Shown: positions 34,291 through 43,479 of the stretch, piece after piece
How the letters are laid out: the number at the start of each line of letters is the position of its first letter
Position numbering within the stretch: position 1 is the stretch's first letter
Source of the DNA: Ancylobacter crimeensis
GTDB lineage: Bacteria; Pseudomonadota; Alphaproteobacteria; Rhizobiales; Xanthobacteraceae
DNA length: 64,000 nucleotides
Assembly (NCBI RefSeq): GCF_023016805.1
Contig: NZ_JALKCH010000014.1
Coordinates: 1-64,000, forward strand
Reading direction: 5' to 3'
Position numbers and translations under genes: made by a program
Notes under the pieces: generated by a model
Databases searched by the model: none
Seen by the model: only the letters and a program-made list of their open reading frames with translations
Told to the model about the DNA's origin: nothing

Positions 34291-35160
34291 TCATCGGGTA
34301 CCGGCGCGTGCGGCGTCCCCCGCCGTTGCACCAGGCGTGCGGCGGCCGGCATAGCCGAGCTGCTCGGACAGCTCTCCGGCAGCCGCCAGCAGGCTGCCCA
34401 GATAGGCGTCGCGGTGGCGAAGCCCATCCTCGCGCGGCGTCACGAGGCAGAGCGTGGCAATGCAGGCCCCGTCCGCCTGGAAGACGGGCACGGCGAAGCA
34501 ATAGGTGAAATTCTCCACCGCGCTGTTGAAGGTGAAGAAGCCGTCTTCGGCCGCCCGCCGCACCTCGGCGATGAACCGGGCCGGCTCCAGAAGCCGCCCG
34601 TTCGGCAGCACGAAATCCTCTGGCGGGATGAAGGCGATGATCTCCTCGTCGCTCATGTGGCTGACGAGCAGCCGCCCCGACGCCGTCCACGGCACCGGAA
34701 CCACCTCACCGACATCGGAGGAGATACGGAACGGACGCAGCCCCTCGCGCATCATGGCGACGGTGTATTTGTTGCCGTCCAGCATGCACATCTGCGAGGT
34801 CTCGCGGGTTTCCTCCGCGAGGCGCTGCAGCAGCACGGCGCTTTCCCGCATCAGATCGAACTGCGCGGAATAGGCCATGCCGAGGAAATAGAGACGGCGA
34901 CCCAGGAAAACCCGGCCCTCGCCGCCGGAATATTCCAACATCCCTTGGCGCAGCAGCAGGTTCACCAGTTCGTAGACCGACGAGCGCGGGCCACCCATCG
35001 CAAGCGCGATCTCGTTTGGACGCATCGGCTGGCGCCGGGCGCGCAGGAATTCGAGGATTTCGAAGGCGCGGTCCAGGCCGCGGCTGCGCTTGCCCTCCTT
35101 ACGAACGTCCTCTCCGGACGCTTCGCCGACAAGCGAACCCTCGTCCTCACTTTTCCTCAT
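34291..35160 (-). CDS. IclR-family transcriptional regulator
   Basis: The 289-aa regulator has a basic, disordered N-terminus (about 1-25), then a winged helix-turn-helix at 28-90 (GLDRAFEILEFLRARRQPMRPNEIALAMGGPRSSVYELVNLL). The IclR effector domain follows at about 105-275 (WTASGRLLVSHMSDEEI, FNSAVENFTYCFAVPVFQADGACIATLCLV). GGAGC precedes the ATG at 35160. It is the last gene of the ABC-RidA operon, 49 bases after ridA, so it is coregulated with the genes it probably controls. The palindromes at 38744-38779 are candidate targets. Confidence 0.9.
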   Translation of the reverse strand: MRKSEDEGSLVGEASGEDVRKEGKRSRGLDRAFEILEFLRARRQPMRPNEIALAMGGPRSSVYELVNLLLRQGMLEYSGGEGRVFLGRRLYFLGMAYSAQFDLMRESAVLLQRLAEETRETSQMCMLDGNKYTVAMMREGLRPFRISSDVGEVVPVPWTASGRLLVSHMSDEEIIAFIPPEDFVLPNGRLLEPARFIAEVRRAAEDGFFTFNSAVENFTYCFAVPVFQADGACIATLCLVTPREDGLRHRDAYLGSLLAAAGELSEQLGYAGRRTPGATAGDAARAGTR

Positions 35161-35209
35161 CTGCGCTCCTGCTAGAAAGACCCGCCGTTCCCGCAAAGCG
35201 GGAAGCTCT

Positions 35210-35599
35210 TCACACCTTGTCCGCGCGGAAGGCGATGCAATCGATCTCGACCTTGCAATCGACCATCATGCGGGACTGCACGCAAGCGCGGGCGGGCGGG
35301 TTGTCGGAGAAATACTCGGCATAGACACCGTTGAAGCTCCAGAAGTCGCGCGGGTCGTCGAGCCACACCCCGCAGCGCACGATATCCGCGACGCCGTAGC
35401 CCGCCTCATGGAGAATCGCGATCATGTTCTCGATCGCCTTGCGGCTCTCGGCAACGATGCCGCCACGCACGATCTCGCCCTTCTCCATCGCCACCTGCCC
35501 TGAGACGTGGAGCCAGCCATTGGCCTGCACGGCGCGGGCGAAGGGCAGCTTCTGGCCGCCTGCACCGACTTCGCCGGCGCCGAAACGAGTGATGGTCAT
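35210..35599 (-). CDS. RidA-family enamine/imine deaminase
   Basis: The 129-aa protein is a complete Rid (YjgF/UK114) monomer; the family forms trimers that hydrolyse reactive 2-aminoacrylate and related imines released by PLP dehydratases. Visible marks are LPFARAVQANGWLHVSGQVA, ENMIAILHEAGYGVADIVRCGVWLDDPRDF, the active-site arginine in NPPARACVQ, and KVEIDCIAFR near the end. It sits 13 bases after the ABC ATPase gene. Placement with amino-acid uptake genes and opposite a PLP enzyme fits a role in clearing imines during hydroxy- or D-amino-acid breakdown. Confidence 0.9.
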   Translation of the reverse strand: MTITRFGAGEVGAGGQKLPFARAVQANGWLHVSGQVAMEKGEIVRGGIVAESRKAIENMIAILHEAGYGVADIVRCGVWLDDPRDFWSFNGVYAEYFSDNPPARACVQSRMMVDCKVEIDCIAFRADKV

Positions 35600-35612
35600 G
35601 GTACCTGCTTCT

Positions 35613-36383
35613 TCACTGGAAACTCGAGGACTTCAGAAATTCCGCCAGCCGTTCGGTGCCGGGGCGAAGGAACATCTCCTTCGGGTCGCCCTGCTCGACG
35701 ATCACTCCCTGATTCATGAAGATGACGCGGCTGGAAACCTCATAGGCAAAGCGCATCTCGTGCGTGACGAGCAGCATGCTCATGCCCTCGGCGGCGAGAC
35801 CCTTGATGACCTGCAGCACCTCGCCCACCAGCTCGGGATCGAGGGCGGAGGTCACCTCGTCGAACAGCATGAGGCGGGGGTTCATGGCGATGGCACGGGC
35901 GATCGCGACACGCTGCTGCTGGCCGCCGGAGAGCTGGCCGGGATAATGGTCGGCGCGTGCCGACAGGCCGACGCGGCCGAGCCACTGCTCGGCGACCACC
36001 CGCGCCTCGTCGCGGCTCATCTTCTTCACCTTGATCAGGCCGAGCATGACGTTCTGTGCCGCGCTGAGATGCGGGAACAGGTTGAACTGCTGGAACGCCA
36101 TGCCGGTGAGCGCCCTCTGGCGGGCGATCTCCTTCTCGCTCTTGCGGCGGCGGACCCCGGCGATCTCGTCATAGCCGATCGCCTCGCCGTCGATGAGAAT
36201 GCGACCGCCCTGAAATTCCTCCAGCATGTTGATGCAGCGGAGCATGGTGGTCTTGCCGGAGCCGGACGAACCGATGATCGAGATCACCTCGCCCTGCCGC
36301 ATGGTGCAGTCGACGCCTTTGAGCACCTCGACGGTTCCATACTGCTTGCGCAGGCCCTGCATTTCGAGAAGCGGCTTGGTCAT
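35613..36383 (-). CDS. Polar amino-acid ABC transporter ATP-binding protein
   Basis: The 256-aa ATPase is of the GlnQ/HisP class. Walker A is GSSGSGKTT at about 36-44, then [37 protein letters not shown] (Q-loop), the signature [17 protein letters not shown] and Walker [21 protein letters not shown]. The C-terminus ([29 protein letters not shown]) is typical. It is 12 bases after the second permease gene and belongs to a five-gene uptake and RidA operon. Confidence 0.93.
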   Translation of the reverse strand: MTKPLLEMQGLRKQYGTVEVLKGVDCTMRQGEVISIIGSSGSGKTTMLRCINMLEEFQGGRILIDGEAIGYDEIAGVRRRKSEKEIARQRALTGMAFQQFNLFPHLSAAQNVMLGLIKVKKMSRDEARVVAEQWLGRVGLSARADHYPGQLSGGQQQRVAIARAIAMNPRLMLFDEVTSALDPELVGEVLQVIKGLAAEGMSMLLVTHEMRFAYEVSSRVIFMNQGVIVEQGDPKEMFLRPGTERLAEFLKSSSFQ

Positions 36384-36395
36384 GAGCGTGCGCCT

Positions 36396-37061
36396 TCAGG
36401 ACGGCACGGCGGTCTTGCGCTCGACATATTTGCCGAGGCGCTCGATGCCATAATTGATCAGGAAATAGAGGAAGCCGGCGAGGAAATAAAACTGCAAGCT
36501 CAAGAAGTTACGCGAGATGATCTCCTGCGTGCGGAGCAGCAGCTCAGCCACGCCGATCACCGAGAGAAGCGTCGAGGCCTTCACCATCTCGGCAGCCGTA
36601 TTGACCCAGGTCGGCAGGATCTGCCGCAACGCCTGCGGCCACAGCACGGAGCCGAAAGTCTGGCCGAAGGTAAGCCCGATCGCCTTCGCCGCCTCGGTCT
36701 GGCCGATCGGGATCGCCTGCAGCGCGCCGCGCAGGATTTCGCCGACATGCGACGAGCAGAACACCGCAAGCGCCAGCACGCCGGCCTGGAACGGGCCGAG
36801 ATCGAGGCCCACGGTGGAGAAGATATAATAGCTCGCCAGCACCAGAACGAGCACCGGCGTGCCGCGGATGATGTCGGTGTAGCCCCGAAAGACGAGGCGC
36901 AGCAGTCGGTTGCCATAGACCAGGCCCAGCCCGACGCCGACGCCGAGCAGCGAGCCGGCGAGGATCGCGAGCAGCGAGATCGACACCGTGACGCCGAGCC
37001 CTCGGAGAAGGGCGAGGCGGGCGATCCACACCTCGTTGAGGAACAGCATGAGATCGTTCAT
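36396..37061 (-). CDS. Polar amino-acid ABC transporter permease (HisM/GlnP type)
   Basis: The 221-aa inner-membrane permease has about five helices. The family EAA loop, EAAKAIGLTFGQTFGSVLWPQALRQILPTWVN, contacts the ATPase. Other typical text is RGTPVLVLVLASYYIF and GEILRGALQAIP. It starts 10 bases after the stop of the partner permease. Confidence 0.92.
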   Translation of the reverse strand: MNDLMLFLNEVWIARLALLRGLGVTVSISLLAILAGSLLGVGVGLGLVYGNRLLRLVFRGYTDIIRGTPVLVLVLASYYIFSTVGLDLGPFQAGVLALAVFCSSHVGEILRGALQAIPIGQTEAAKAIGLTFGQTFGSVLWPQALRQILPTWVNTAAEMVKASTLLSVIGVAELLLRTQEIISRNFLSLQFYFLAGFLYFLINYGIERLGKYVERKTAVPS

Positions 37062-37071
37062 CGCCGCCTCC

Positions 37072-37734
37072 TCACTTCGGAATCGCCAGCCGGCGCTCGA
37101 TGAGGCGCATCAGCGCCGCGAGCACCGCGCAGGTCACGACATAAAGCGCCGAGGTCACCGTCCACACCTCGATGACGCGGAAGGTCTCCACATTGATCTT
37201 GCGCGCTTCGAAGGTCAGCTCCGGCACCGCGATGGCGGCGGCGAGCGAGGTGTCCTTGAACAGTGAGATCAGTGTGGAGGACAGTGAGGGTAGAACGTTG
37301 CGGATCATCAGCGGCACCACGAGCGAGGTGCGGATCTGCATCGGGGTCAGGCCGATGGCGAGCCCCGCCTCCTTCACCCCCCGCGGCACCGACAGCAGGC
37401 CGGCGCGGAAGACCTCCGCGAGATAGGCGCCGGCATAGATGGCGAGCGTCAGGACGAAGCTCGGGTTCTTGTCGAGCCGAATGCCGAGCTGGGGCAGCGC
37501 GAAATAGGTGAAGAGGATCAGCACCAGGATCGGCAGGTTGCGGATCACCGTGACATAGAGCTGCGCCGGCCGGCGCAGGAAGGCCGGGCCGCCGGCGAGC
37601 GCGAAGGCGACCACGAGGCCGATCGCGGCGCCGATCACCAGCGCCACCGCCGCCAGCTCCAGACTGAGCAGCAGTCCACCCAGCAGCAGGTCGAAGCTGC
37701 GCCATACCGCAGCGAAATTGAGCGTGTAGCCCAT
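37072..37734 (-). CDS. Polar amino-acid ABC transporter permease (HisQ/GlnP type)
   Basis: The 220-aa permease has about five helices, with RNLPILVLILFTYFALPQLGI, GAYLAEVFRAGLLSVPRGVKEAGLAIGLTPMQI and MIRNVLPSLSSTLISLFKDTSLA, the family EAA region. I start at 37734, where GGGAA lies about 8 bases upstream; the longer open frame adds 72 Arg/Pro-rich residues without membrane character. The gene lies 139 bp downstream of the substrate-binding gene. Confidence 0.9.
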   Translation of the reverse strand: MGYTLNFAAVWRSFDLLLGGLLLSLELAAVALVIGAAIGLVVAFALAGGPAFLRRPAQLYVTVIRNLPILVLILFTYFALPQLGIRLDKNPSFVLTLAIYAGAYLAEVFRAGLLSVPRGVKEAGLAIGLTPMQIRTSLVVPLMIRNVLPSLSSTLISLFKDTSLAAAIAVPELTFEARKINVETFRVIEVWTVTSALYVVTCAVLAALMRLIERRLAIPK

Positions 37735-37873
37735 GGCGGATTCCCGGAAAAGCGAACCTGCGGGACGCGGCGGTCGCGAGGCCATCCAAAGGTCCATCAT
37801 GGACCGCCGGATGAGCGGAGGAAGGGCGGGAGGAGCGGCGGGCGCTCCCTCCCGCGTCAGCCATTTGGACGGC

Positions 37874-38719
37874 TCACTTGAACTCGACCGGGAAGCCGAT
37901 CTGCGGCGGCGGCAGATCCTTGCCGAACCAGGTCTTGAACGACTTGGCATAGGTGTCGAACTCGACGCCGCTCATCGCCTCGTGCAGGGCCGTGTTGACG
38001 AAGTTCAGCCAGTCCTGGTCGCCGCGCTTCACCGCGCAGGCATAGGTCTGCGGACCCCAGCCATAGCCGGCATCGACATAGCGGCCGGCATTCTGGATCA
38101 TGAACCAGCCGATCGAGGACTGGTCCGTGGCCACCGCGTCGGCGCGGCCGGAGTTCAGCGCCTGATAGATCAGGTCCTGCGCGTCGTACTGGTCGACCTT
38201 TGCCTGCGGCAGGGCGGCGTGCACCATGTCCTCGGCATAGACGTTCTGCAGCACGGCGACGGTGACCTTGGAGCCCGCCGCCTTCAGCTCGGCGTAATCC
38301 TTGTACGCGCCGCCCGCCTTCATCATCAGGCCGACGCCTTCGCGGTAATAGGGAATGGTGAAGGCGACCTGCTGGGCGCGGGCGCCGGTCACGGTCATGA
38401 ACTGGCAGGTGATGTCCACCTTGCCGGTCGTGATGTTCGGGATACGGGCATCCGAGGACTGGTTCACGAACTCGACCTTGTCGGGATCGTTGAACAGGGC
38501 CTTGGCGATGATGTGGCCCATATCGACGTCGAAACCCTGCAGCTTGTCGTCTGCGCCCTTGAAGTGCCAGGGGGCATTGGTGGAGCCGGTGCCGACAATC
38601 AGATGGCCACGCGCCAGCACCTCGTCGAGGCGGCTGGTGGCCTGCTGCGCGAAAGCCGCGCCGGAAAGGAAGATGCTGGTCGCCAGCGCGATGGCGCCGG
38701 CACGAAGGATCGCGTTCAT
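37874..38719 (-). CDS. Amino-acid ABC transporter substrate-binding protein (SBP_bac_3)
   Basis: The 281-aa periplasmic protein has a signal peptide (ILRAGAIALATSIFLSGAAFA, cleavage before QQATS near residue 25). Family text includes GHLIVGTGSTNAPWHF, GFDVDMGHIIAKALF, DARIPNITTGKVDITCQFMTVTGARAQQVAFTIPYY and AVATDQSSIGWFM. GGGGA precedes the ATG at 38719. It is the first gene of the operon running to the IclR gene. Arg in ITCQFM/TGARAQ positions normally binds the ligand carboxylate; the exact amino acid is not readable. Confidence 0.9.
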   Translation of the reverse strand: MNAILRAGAIALATSIFLSGAAFAQQATSRLDEVLARGHLIVGTGSTNAPWHFKGADDKLQGFDVDMGHIIAKALFNDPDKVEFVNQSSDARIPNITTGKVDITCQFMTVTGARAQQVAFTIPYYREGVGLMMKAGGAYKDYAELKAAGSKVTVAVLQNVYAEDMVHAALPQAKVDQYDAQDLIYQALNSGRADAVATDQSSIGWFMIQNAGRYVDAGYGWGPQTYACAVKRGDQDWLNFVNTALHEAMSGVEFDTYAKSFKTWFGKDLPPPQIGFPVEFK

Positions 38720-38743
38720 GCCAAGTCCCCTGCGGTTTTTGTT

Positions 38744-38779
38744 GTCCAATATATTAGACACACGTCCAAATTATTGGAT
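38744..38779. promoter_or_regulatory. Two 16-bp palindromes 20 bp apart: probable IclR operator pair
   Basis: GTCCAATATATTAGAC (38744-38759) is a near-perfect palindrome with one mismatched pair. GTCCAAATTATTGGAT (38764-38779) contains TCCAA-N4-TTGGA. Their starts are exactly 20 bp apart, two helical turns, as expected for two dimers side by side. They lie in the 151-bp gap between the divergent transporter operon and the PLP enzyme gene, so one regulator could control both. The IclR protein encoded at the operon end is the natural candidate. Confidence 0.6.
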
Positions 38780-38870
38780 TGACCTATTCACGCCCGCGCT
38801 TCATGGCTTGTCAAGGTTGAATTTGGACGCCAGCCTCCACCTGCTTCGCCAGCCCTCGCAAGGATCGACA

Positions 38871-39980
38871 ATGACCGAGCCTTCCGCACCGATCGCCGTG
38901 CCTGCCGGCCTCCCGTCCGCCGGCTCGCTCCCCTCGACCCCCGCTGTGCTGGTGGACCTCGACATCGCGCGCCGCAACATCCGCCGGCTTCAGGACTATG
39001 CCGACACGCATGGGCTGAAGCTCCGCCCGCACATCAAGACCCACAAGCTACCCGACATGGCGCGCCTCCAGCTCGCGGCCGGCGCGGTCGGGATCACCTG
39101 CCAGAAGATCTCGGAGGCGGAGGCGATGCTGGAAGGCGCGCCGGAGATCGCCGACCTGCTGATCACCTACAACATCGTCGGCACCTCCAAGCTCGATCGG
39201 CTGAAGGCGCTGGCAAGGCGGGTGCGCCTGTCGGTGGTGGCAGACAGCGCGGCCGTCGTGGACGGCCTTTCCGCCGCTTTCGCCGACGCGCCGGCGCCGC
39301 TCGCCGTGCTGGTGGAATGCGACACCGGCGCCCATCGCTGCGGCGTCGCCACCCCGGCGGAGGCCAACCGCCTCGCTCACCGCATCGCCGCCTCGCCCGG
39401 CCTCGTCTTCGGCGGGCTGATGACCTATCCGCCAGCGGGCGGCGAGGCGCGGGTGGAGGCGTTCATGGGTGCGGCCAAGGCGCTGATCGAAGCCGAGGGA
39501 CTGGCCGTGGCGGTCATCAGCTCGGGTGGCACGCCGACCATGATGGACGCCGCCCACGCGCCGGTGACGACCGAATATCGCGCCGGAACTTACATCTACA
39601 ATGATCGTTCGCTGGTCGCCCGCGGCGCGTGCGCCTGGGAGGATTGTGCGCTCACGGTCCTCGCCACGGTCGTCTCGGTGCCGGCACCCGGCCGTGCGAT
39701 CATAGATGCCGGATCGAAGACCCTCACCTCCGATCTGCTGGGCCTCACCGGCTACGGCCATGTGCTCGGGCGCCCCGATATCGTCATCGACCAGCTCTCG
39801 GAGGAGCATGGCCGGCTGGTCAGCGAGGACGCCATCGGCTTTGCGGTCGGCGACACCGTCCGCATCGTGCCCAACCATGCCTGCGTGGTGACGAACATGG
39901 TCGACGCCGTCCATGTGGTGCAGGATGCCGAGCCCCGCATCGCTCCATGGCCGGTCGCGGCGCGCGGCCGGATCGTCTAA
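38871..39980 (+). CDS. D-threonine aldolase / D-serine dehydratase-like PLP enzyme
   Basis: The 369-aa fold-type-III enzyme has an alanine-racemase-like N-terminal barrel with the likely Schiff-base Lys56 in RPHIKTHKLP, preceded by STPAVLVDLDIARRNI. GGTPTM binds the cofactor phosphate. A D-serine-dehydratase-like C-terminal domain contains the metal-binding pair His336-x-Cys338 (PNHACVVTN). Such enzymes cleave D-3-hydroxyamino acids to glycine and an aldehyde, or dehydrate them; the two activities cannot be separated by eye. AAGGA precedes the ATG at 38871. It is divergent from an amino-acid transporter and RidA, which fits uptake and catabolism of a D- or hydroxy-amino acid. Confidence 0.88.
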   Translation: MTEPSAPIAVPAGLPSAGSLPSTPAVLVDLDIARRNIRRLQDYADTHGLKLRPHIKTHKLPDMARLQLAAGAVGITCQKISEAEAMLEGAPEIADLLITYNIVGTSKLDRLKALARRVRLSVVADSAAVVDGLSAAFADAPAPLAVLVECDTGAHRCGVATPAEANRLAHRIAASPGLVFGGLMTYPPAGGEARVEAFMGAAKALIEAEGLAVAVISSGGTPTMMDAAHAPVTTEYRAGTYIYNDRSLVARGACAWEDCALTVLATVVSVPAPGRAIIDAGSKTLTSDLLGLTGYGHVLGRPDIVIDQLSEEHGRLVSEDAIGFAVGDTVRIVPNHACVVTNMVDAVHVVQDAEPRIAPWPVAARGRIV

Positions 39981-40000
39981 GGCGGCGGTCCCCCGCCGCC
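39981..40000 (+). terminator. Strong GC hairpin after the PLP enzyme gene
   Basis: GGCGGCGG (39981-39988) and CCGCCGCC (39993-40000) form a perfect 8-bp stem with a 4-base loop immediately after the TAA. No T-run follows. It probably ends or stabilises the transcript and separates it from the CHAT genes. Confidence 0.45.
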
Positions 40001-40509
40001 CGCATCCGCACCCGCCGGCCGGCGATCCGCCGCGTGCCGGAGCCGCCCGGACCGAAATGCAGCCGGCTCAGCAGACGGCCGATGGTCAAGTCCCGAGCCG
40101 GGTGATCGTCTGTAGCCAGCTCCACGCCGCGGCTGCCCGCGTATGAGCCGCCATCGGGCGATCGAACGCGGCGGCGATCCGGCCCCCGGTACTCATGTTG
40201 GCCCACATGGCATCGACGGCGATGCCCGCGATCAAAGAGCCCGGCGGCGACCCGCTCGGCTTCCCAGGCCGGCACGCCGGGGCGCCGAACGGACCCGCTG
40301 CGGGCCACGCCGGCCGCCGCCTCCCCCTCCGGCGGCAGCGGCCGAGGCGACTCCACGACCTCCGCTTTCTCGGCTAGTCTCGCGTGCAACGCCGTTGCTC
40401 CCGGGGAGAGCTTCAGGATGGTCGCTCGCCGTGCCTCCCGCGGAAGATCCGAGGTGTGGCCGTCCCGGCCCACATTCCGGTCGATCTCGCTCGGCCGACG
40501 GGGGCGGCG
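40001..40509. other. About 500-bp region upstream of the CHAT module, no gene recognised
   Basis: I see no convincing gene, tRNA, integrase or attachment-site-like repeat. The open frames on both strands are biased high-GC text. It must contain the CHAT promoter, but no AT-rich -10 element stands out. The first CHAT gene might start earlier (GTG at 40456 behind GAGG, or ATG at 40384), which would shorten this gap. Confidence 0.4.
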
Positions 40510-43479
40510 ATGAAGCAACTCCTCGCCATCGCCGAACAGGGCGCGACCTCCGAAGAGCGGCTCGCCATGGTGCTGGCGGCGGCCGGCGTGCTCACCGCGG
40601 CCGGCTGGGACTGGAGAAGCCCGTTCGACCCGGATCGCGCCGCGCGAACCATGGCCGCGTTCGGCGCAAAGCGGCTGTGGATGCCCCCGCCGCCGAGCGC
40701 CTATCGCCTCATCGGCGCGCTTGCGGCCGAGCTCGTCGCGGCATGGGAACGCTCCTTCGGCGATGCCGCGGGACAGGGACCGACGCGGCTGCTGCTGTCG
40801 CCGCACCGCGCATGGACCGAGGACGAACGCCCCGCACTCGCCGCCATGTCGCACGCCATGCTGGGCGGCCTGCTGCGCTGGCGGGGCCGCGTGCCGGAGT
40901 GGCGGCACATCGACCCCGCAACCATCGGCTCCATCGCCATCCGGTCCAACCCGGCCGCCGGCGGAAGCGGACATTGGCGCTGGCCGCTGCGCCTCGCGCT
41001 CGAAGGCATCGAGCCGGCGGACATCGAAAACGGCTTCGGGCCGATCGGACGCGGCATCGCCCGCCCGGTCACGCTGCGCGCGCCGTCCGAATATGCCGTC
41101 GTCCGCAGCCTCGATGGGCTGGATGCGGCCCGGGCCTCCCTTGCGACACTCATCTCGGCCCGTCGCGAGGCTGTCGGCGAACCCCTGCTGCGCTCCATCC
41201 TCGAGCGCGCGACCACGCCGCTCGCATGGATCGAGGACGCGCAGCTCGATCCCGAAGGGTTCGCCAGCGCGCTCATCTATGAGACCGCGCATGACGCGGC
41301 GCCGGATCTCGCGCTGACGCTCGCCTGGCTGCGCGAGGGCGGACAGAGCACGCCGCCGATCGTGTTCGCCGGCCATGACTTCTTCGCGCAGATGGATGCC
41401 GCCCGGCTCTCGCAAAGCGTCCAGGACCTCTCGCGGCAGCTCCAGGCCCTGGGTAGCGCGGACGACACCCCCCTGCCGATACCGCCCGGCGCCGCTCATT
41501 CCTTCGGCATTGTGCAGGGAGGCGACCTGCGCCCTTCGCAACTGGCCGACGCGATCAGCCGGGCGGTGGAGGCGGACGCCATCTCCTATGCCTCGGAAGA
41601 CCACGCCGCGCGAGCCACGGCCGAGGTCAGCAACCTGATCGACGCACGCATCGTCGATACAAGGCGATCGGCGGAAGTGGCGGCCGAGCCGGAACCCGCG
41701 CACATTCCCCCGACAGGAGGGCGCAGCGTCGAGGCCGACCGGTATGGTGACGCATGCCTGCTCGACGGGCACTGGTGGCCCGGCGATGTCTTCGGGGACG
41801 AGGATCGCCACCCGCTGGACGCCCCTCTGGACCCGGACAGCCAATACACGCTGGAGGTCGCGATCCGGGCGGAGACGCTCGCCCCCGGCGAGGAGCGAAC
41901 CCCGGTCGAGCCGCCCCGCGAGGGCAACGAGACGGTCACCCTTTATGCCCGGGTCATCGCGCGTACCGACATAAGGCTGGAGGACGAGCTTCTTCCCATC
42001 ACCTGGCCCTTCGACGAGGACAGCTCTTCGGCCCTGTTCCGCTTTTCGACGGACCGGGGCTTCGAGGACGGGGCGCTGATCGAGGTGCGGCTGCTGACCG
42101 GCGACCTGCGGTTGCTCGACCAGTTCAAATATGTGTTCGAGGACCGGACCTGGCGCCTGCGGCAGGTCGACCGCTGCGCGAAGATGGGGCGGCCCGCGCC
42201 TGGCACGGCACGCGACGCGCTCTCCCTTGCGGTGAGCGGAACCGCCGGCGGATATGCCGTGCACGCCGAACTCGTGCGCGACGGCCAGCCGCCGCTGGCG
42301 CTGTCGCTGCGCCAGTCGATCCGTCCCGCCGACGTGGCGAAACTGCTCGGCGAGGTGCGGCGGCACTGGACCCGGCTCGTGCTCGGCACGATGAGCAACA
42401 GCGACGGGCTGAGCGAGCCCTCCTTTCGGCAGACCGGCGAGGCGCTGGCCAGATATGGTCGGGCGGCGTGGCGCCTGCTCTTCGGCAACCGGACGGGCAG
42501 CCAGGCCGGCGCCGGCGAGGCGTTCGGCGCGCTGCTCGCACGGCATCCGCTGCCCCGCGACGCCTTCGTGCGCATTTCCTTCTCCGACGACGCGCTGGAC
42601 TTCGCCTTTCCATGGACGATCCTGACACCGCCGCCGCAGCCAACGGACAAGGCCGCGCGGGAGCCCTGGGGGCTGTCCTACCAGATCGAGATCGCACGCC
42701 CGCAAGGGCGCACGCCCGCGCCGCGAAGCAGCGCACTGCGCATCACCGCGCTGGTCGATGACGGCTTTTCCCGCTTTGTCGACCACCGCCGCACGCTGGC
42801 CGAGATCGTGACCGCTCGTCGCGGCATCGAGCTGGCGCCGGCCGATGTCAATCGCGAGATCACCGCCGCGCTCGGGGCGGAGAATCCCTCGGACATCTTC
42901 TATTTCTTCTGCCACGGCATGATGGCGAGCGCGCAACCGGCGCTGCTGGCGGAAATGCAGGCCGAGATCACCACGGCGCTGCAGCCGCTCGACGAAGCAG
43001 CCAAGGAACCGTGGCGCTTTCTTCTCGGTGCGCTGGCCGGCACGGACGGCGGCGCGCGCATCTCCAGCAGCCGCGCCGACCTGAACGAGATGGCGCTGGG
43101 CGACATCGAATTCTTCAAGAACAGGTGCCGGCCGCTGGTGTTCCTGAACATGTGCCATTCGGTGTCGAGCGTTCCGGGCTCGCGCATGGGCCTGCCGGCG
43201 ATGTTCCTCGACCGGGATGCGATCGCCGTCATCGGTGCGGAGGCGCCGATCACGGCGCGGTTCGGCGATGCCTTCGCGCGGCACCTGCTCGGCCAGCTCT
43301 TCGACGGCGAGGCGCTCGGCACGGCGATGCTGTCCGCGCGCCGTGCCTTCGACGCGCAGCGCAATCCGCTGGCGCTGATCTACACCCTCTACGGGCGCAG
43401 CGACATGCGCTTCGTACCGCCGGTGCCGGGATGCGCACCTTTTGTCCCCGACGCTCCGCAGAAGGAGACCACGCCGTGA
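40510..43479 (+). CDS. CHAT-domain (caspase-like) protein with large N-terminal recognition region
   Basis: The 989-aa protein ends in a CHAT protease-type domain (about 690-970). The predicted catalytic pair is His802 in IFYFFCHGMM and Cys882 in VFLNMCHSVSS, each at the end of a hydrophobic strand as in caspase-fold enzymes. Upstream of it, about 430-560 looks like a beta-sandwich (YTLEVAIRAETLAPGE, VTLYARVIARTDI, ALFRFSTDRGFEDGALIEVRLL). Residues 1-400 are helical and unrecognised, and may be a sensor. There is no signal peptide or membrane helix, so it is cytoplasmic. The start at 40510 is uncertain. Its stop is overlapped by the GTG of a small hydrophobic protein. By analogy with other CHAT operons it may cleave a partner after a trigger; that is inference. 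Confidence 0.82.
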   Translation: MKQLLAIAEQGATSEERLAMVLAAAGVLTAAGWDWRSPFDPDRAARTMAAFGAKRLWMPPPPSAYRLIGALAAELVAAWERSFGDAAGQGPTRLLLSPHRAWTEDERPALAAMSHAMLGGLLRWRGRVPEWRHIDPATIGSIAIRSNPAAGGSGHWRWPLRLALEGIEPADIENGFGPIGRGIARPVTLRAPSEYAVVRSLDGLDAARASLATLISARREAVGEPLLRSILERATTPLAWIEDAQLDPEGFASALIYETAHDAAPDLALTLAWLREGGQSTPPIVFAGHDFFAQMDAARLSQSVQDLSRQLQALGSADDTPLPIPPGAAHSFGIVQGGDLRPSQLADAISRAVEADAISYASEDHAARATAEVSNLIDARIVDTRRSAEVAAEPEPAHIPPTGGRSVEADRYGDACLLDGHWWPGDVFGDEDRHPLDAPLDPDSQYTLEVAIRAETLAPGEERTPVEPPREGNETVTLYARVIARTDIRLEDELLPITWPFDEDSSSALFRFSTDRGFEDGALIEVRLLTGDLRLLDQFKYVFEDRTWRLRQVDRCAKMGRPAPGTARDALSLAVSGTAGGYAVHAELVRDGQPPLALSLRQSIRPADVAKLLGEVRRHWTRLVLGTMSNSDGLSEPSFRQTGEALARYGRAAWRLLFGNRTGSQAGAGEAFGALLARHPLPRDAFVRISFSDDALDFAFPWTILTPPPQPTDKAAREPWGLSYQIEIARPQGRTPAPRSSALRITALVDDGFSRFVDHRRTLAEIVTARRGIELAPADVNREITAALGAENPSDIFYFFCHGMMASAQPALLAEMQAEITTALQPLDEAAKEPWRFLLGALAGTDGGARISSSRADLNEMALGDIEFFKNRCRPLVFLNMCHSVSSVPGSRMGLPAMFLDRDAIAVIGAEAPITARFGDAFARHLLGQLFDGEALGTAMLSARRAFDAQRNPLALIYTLYGRSDMRFVPPVPGCAPFVPDAPQKETTP

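Noticed and set aside
40001-40509. Possible mobile-island boundary (tRNA or integrase) before the CHAT genes
   Set aside because: No tRNA-like cloverleaf, integrase fragment or direct repeat was seen, and base composition matches the neighbours.
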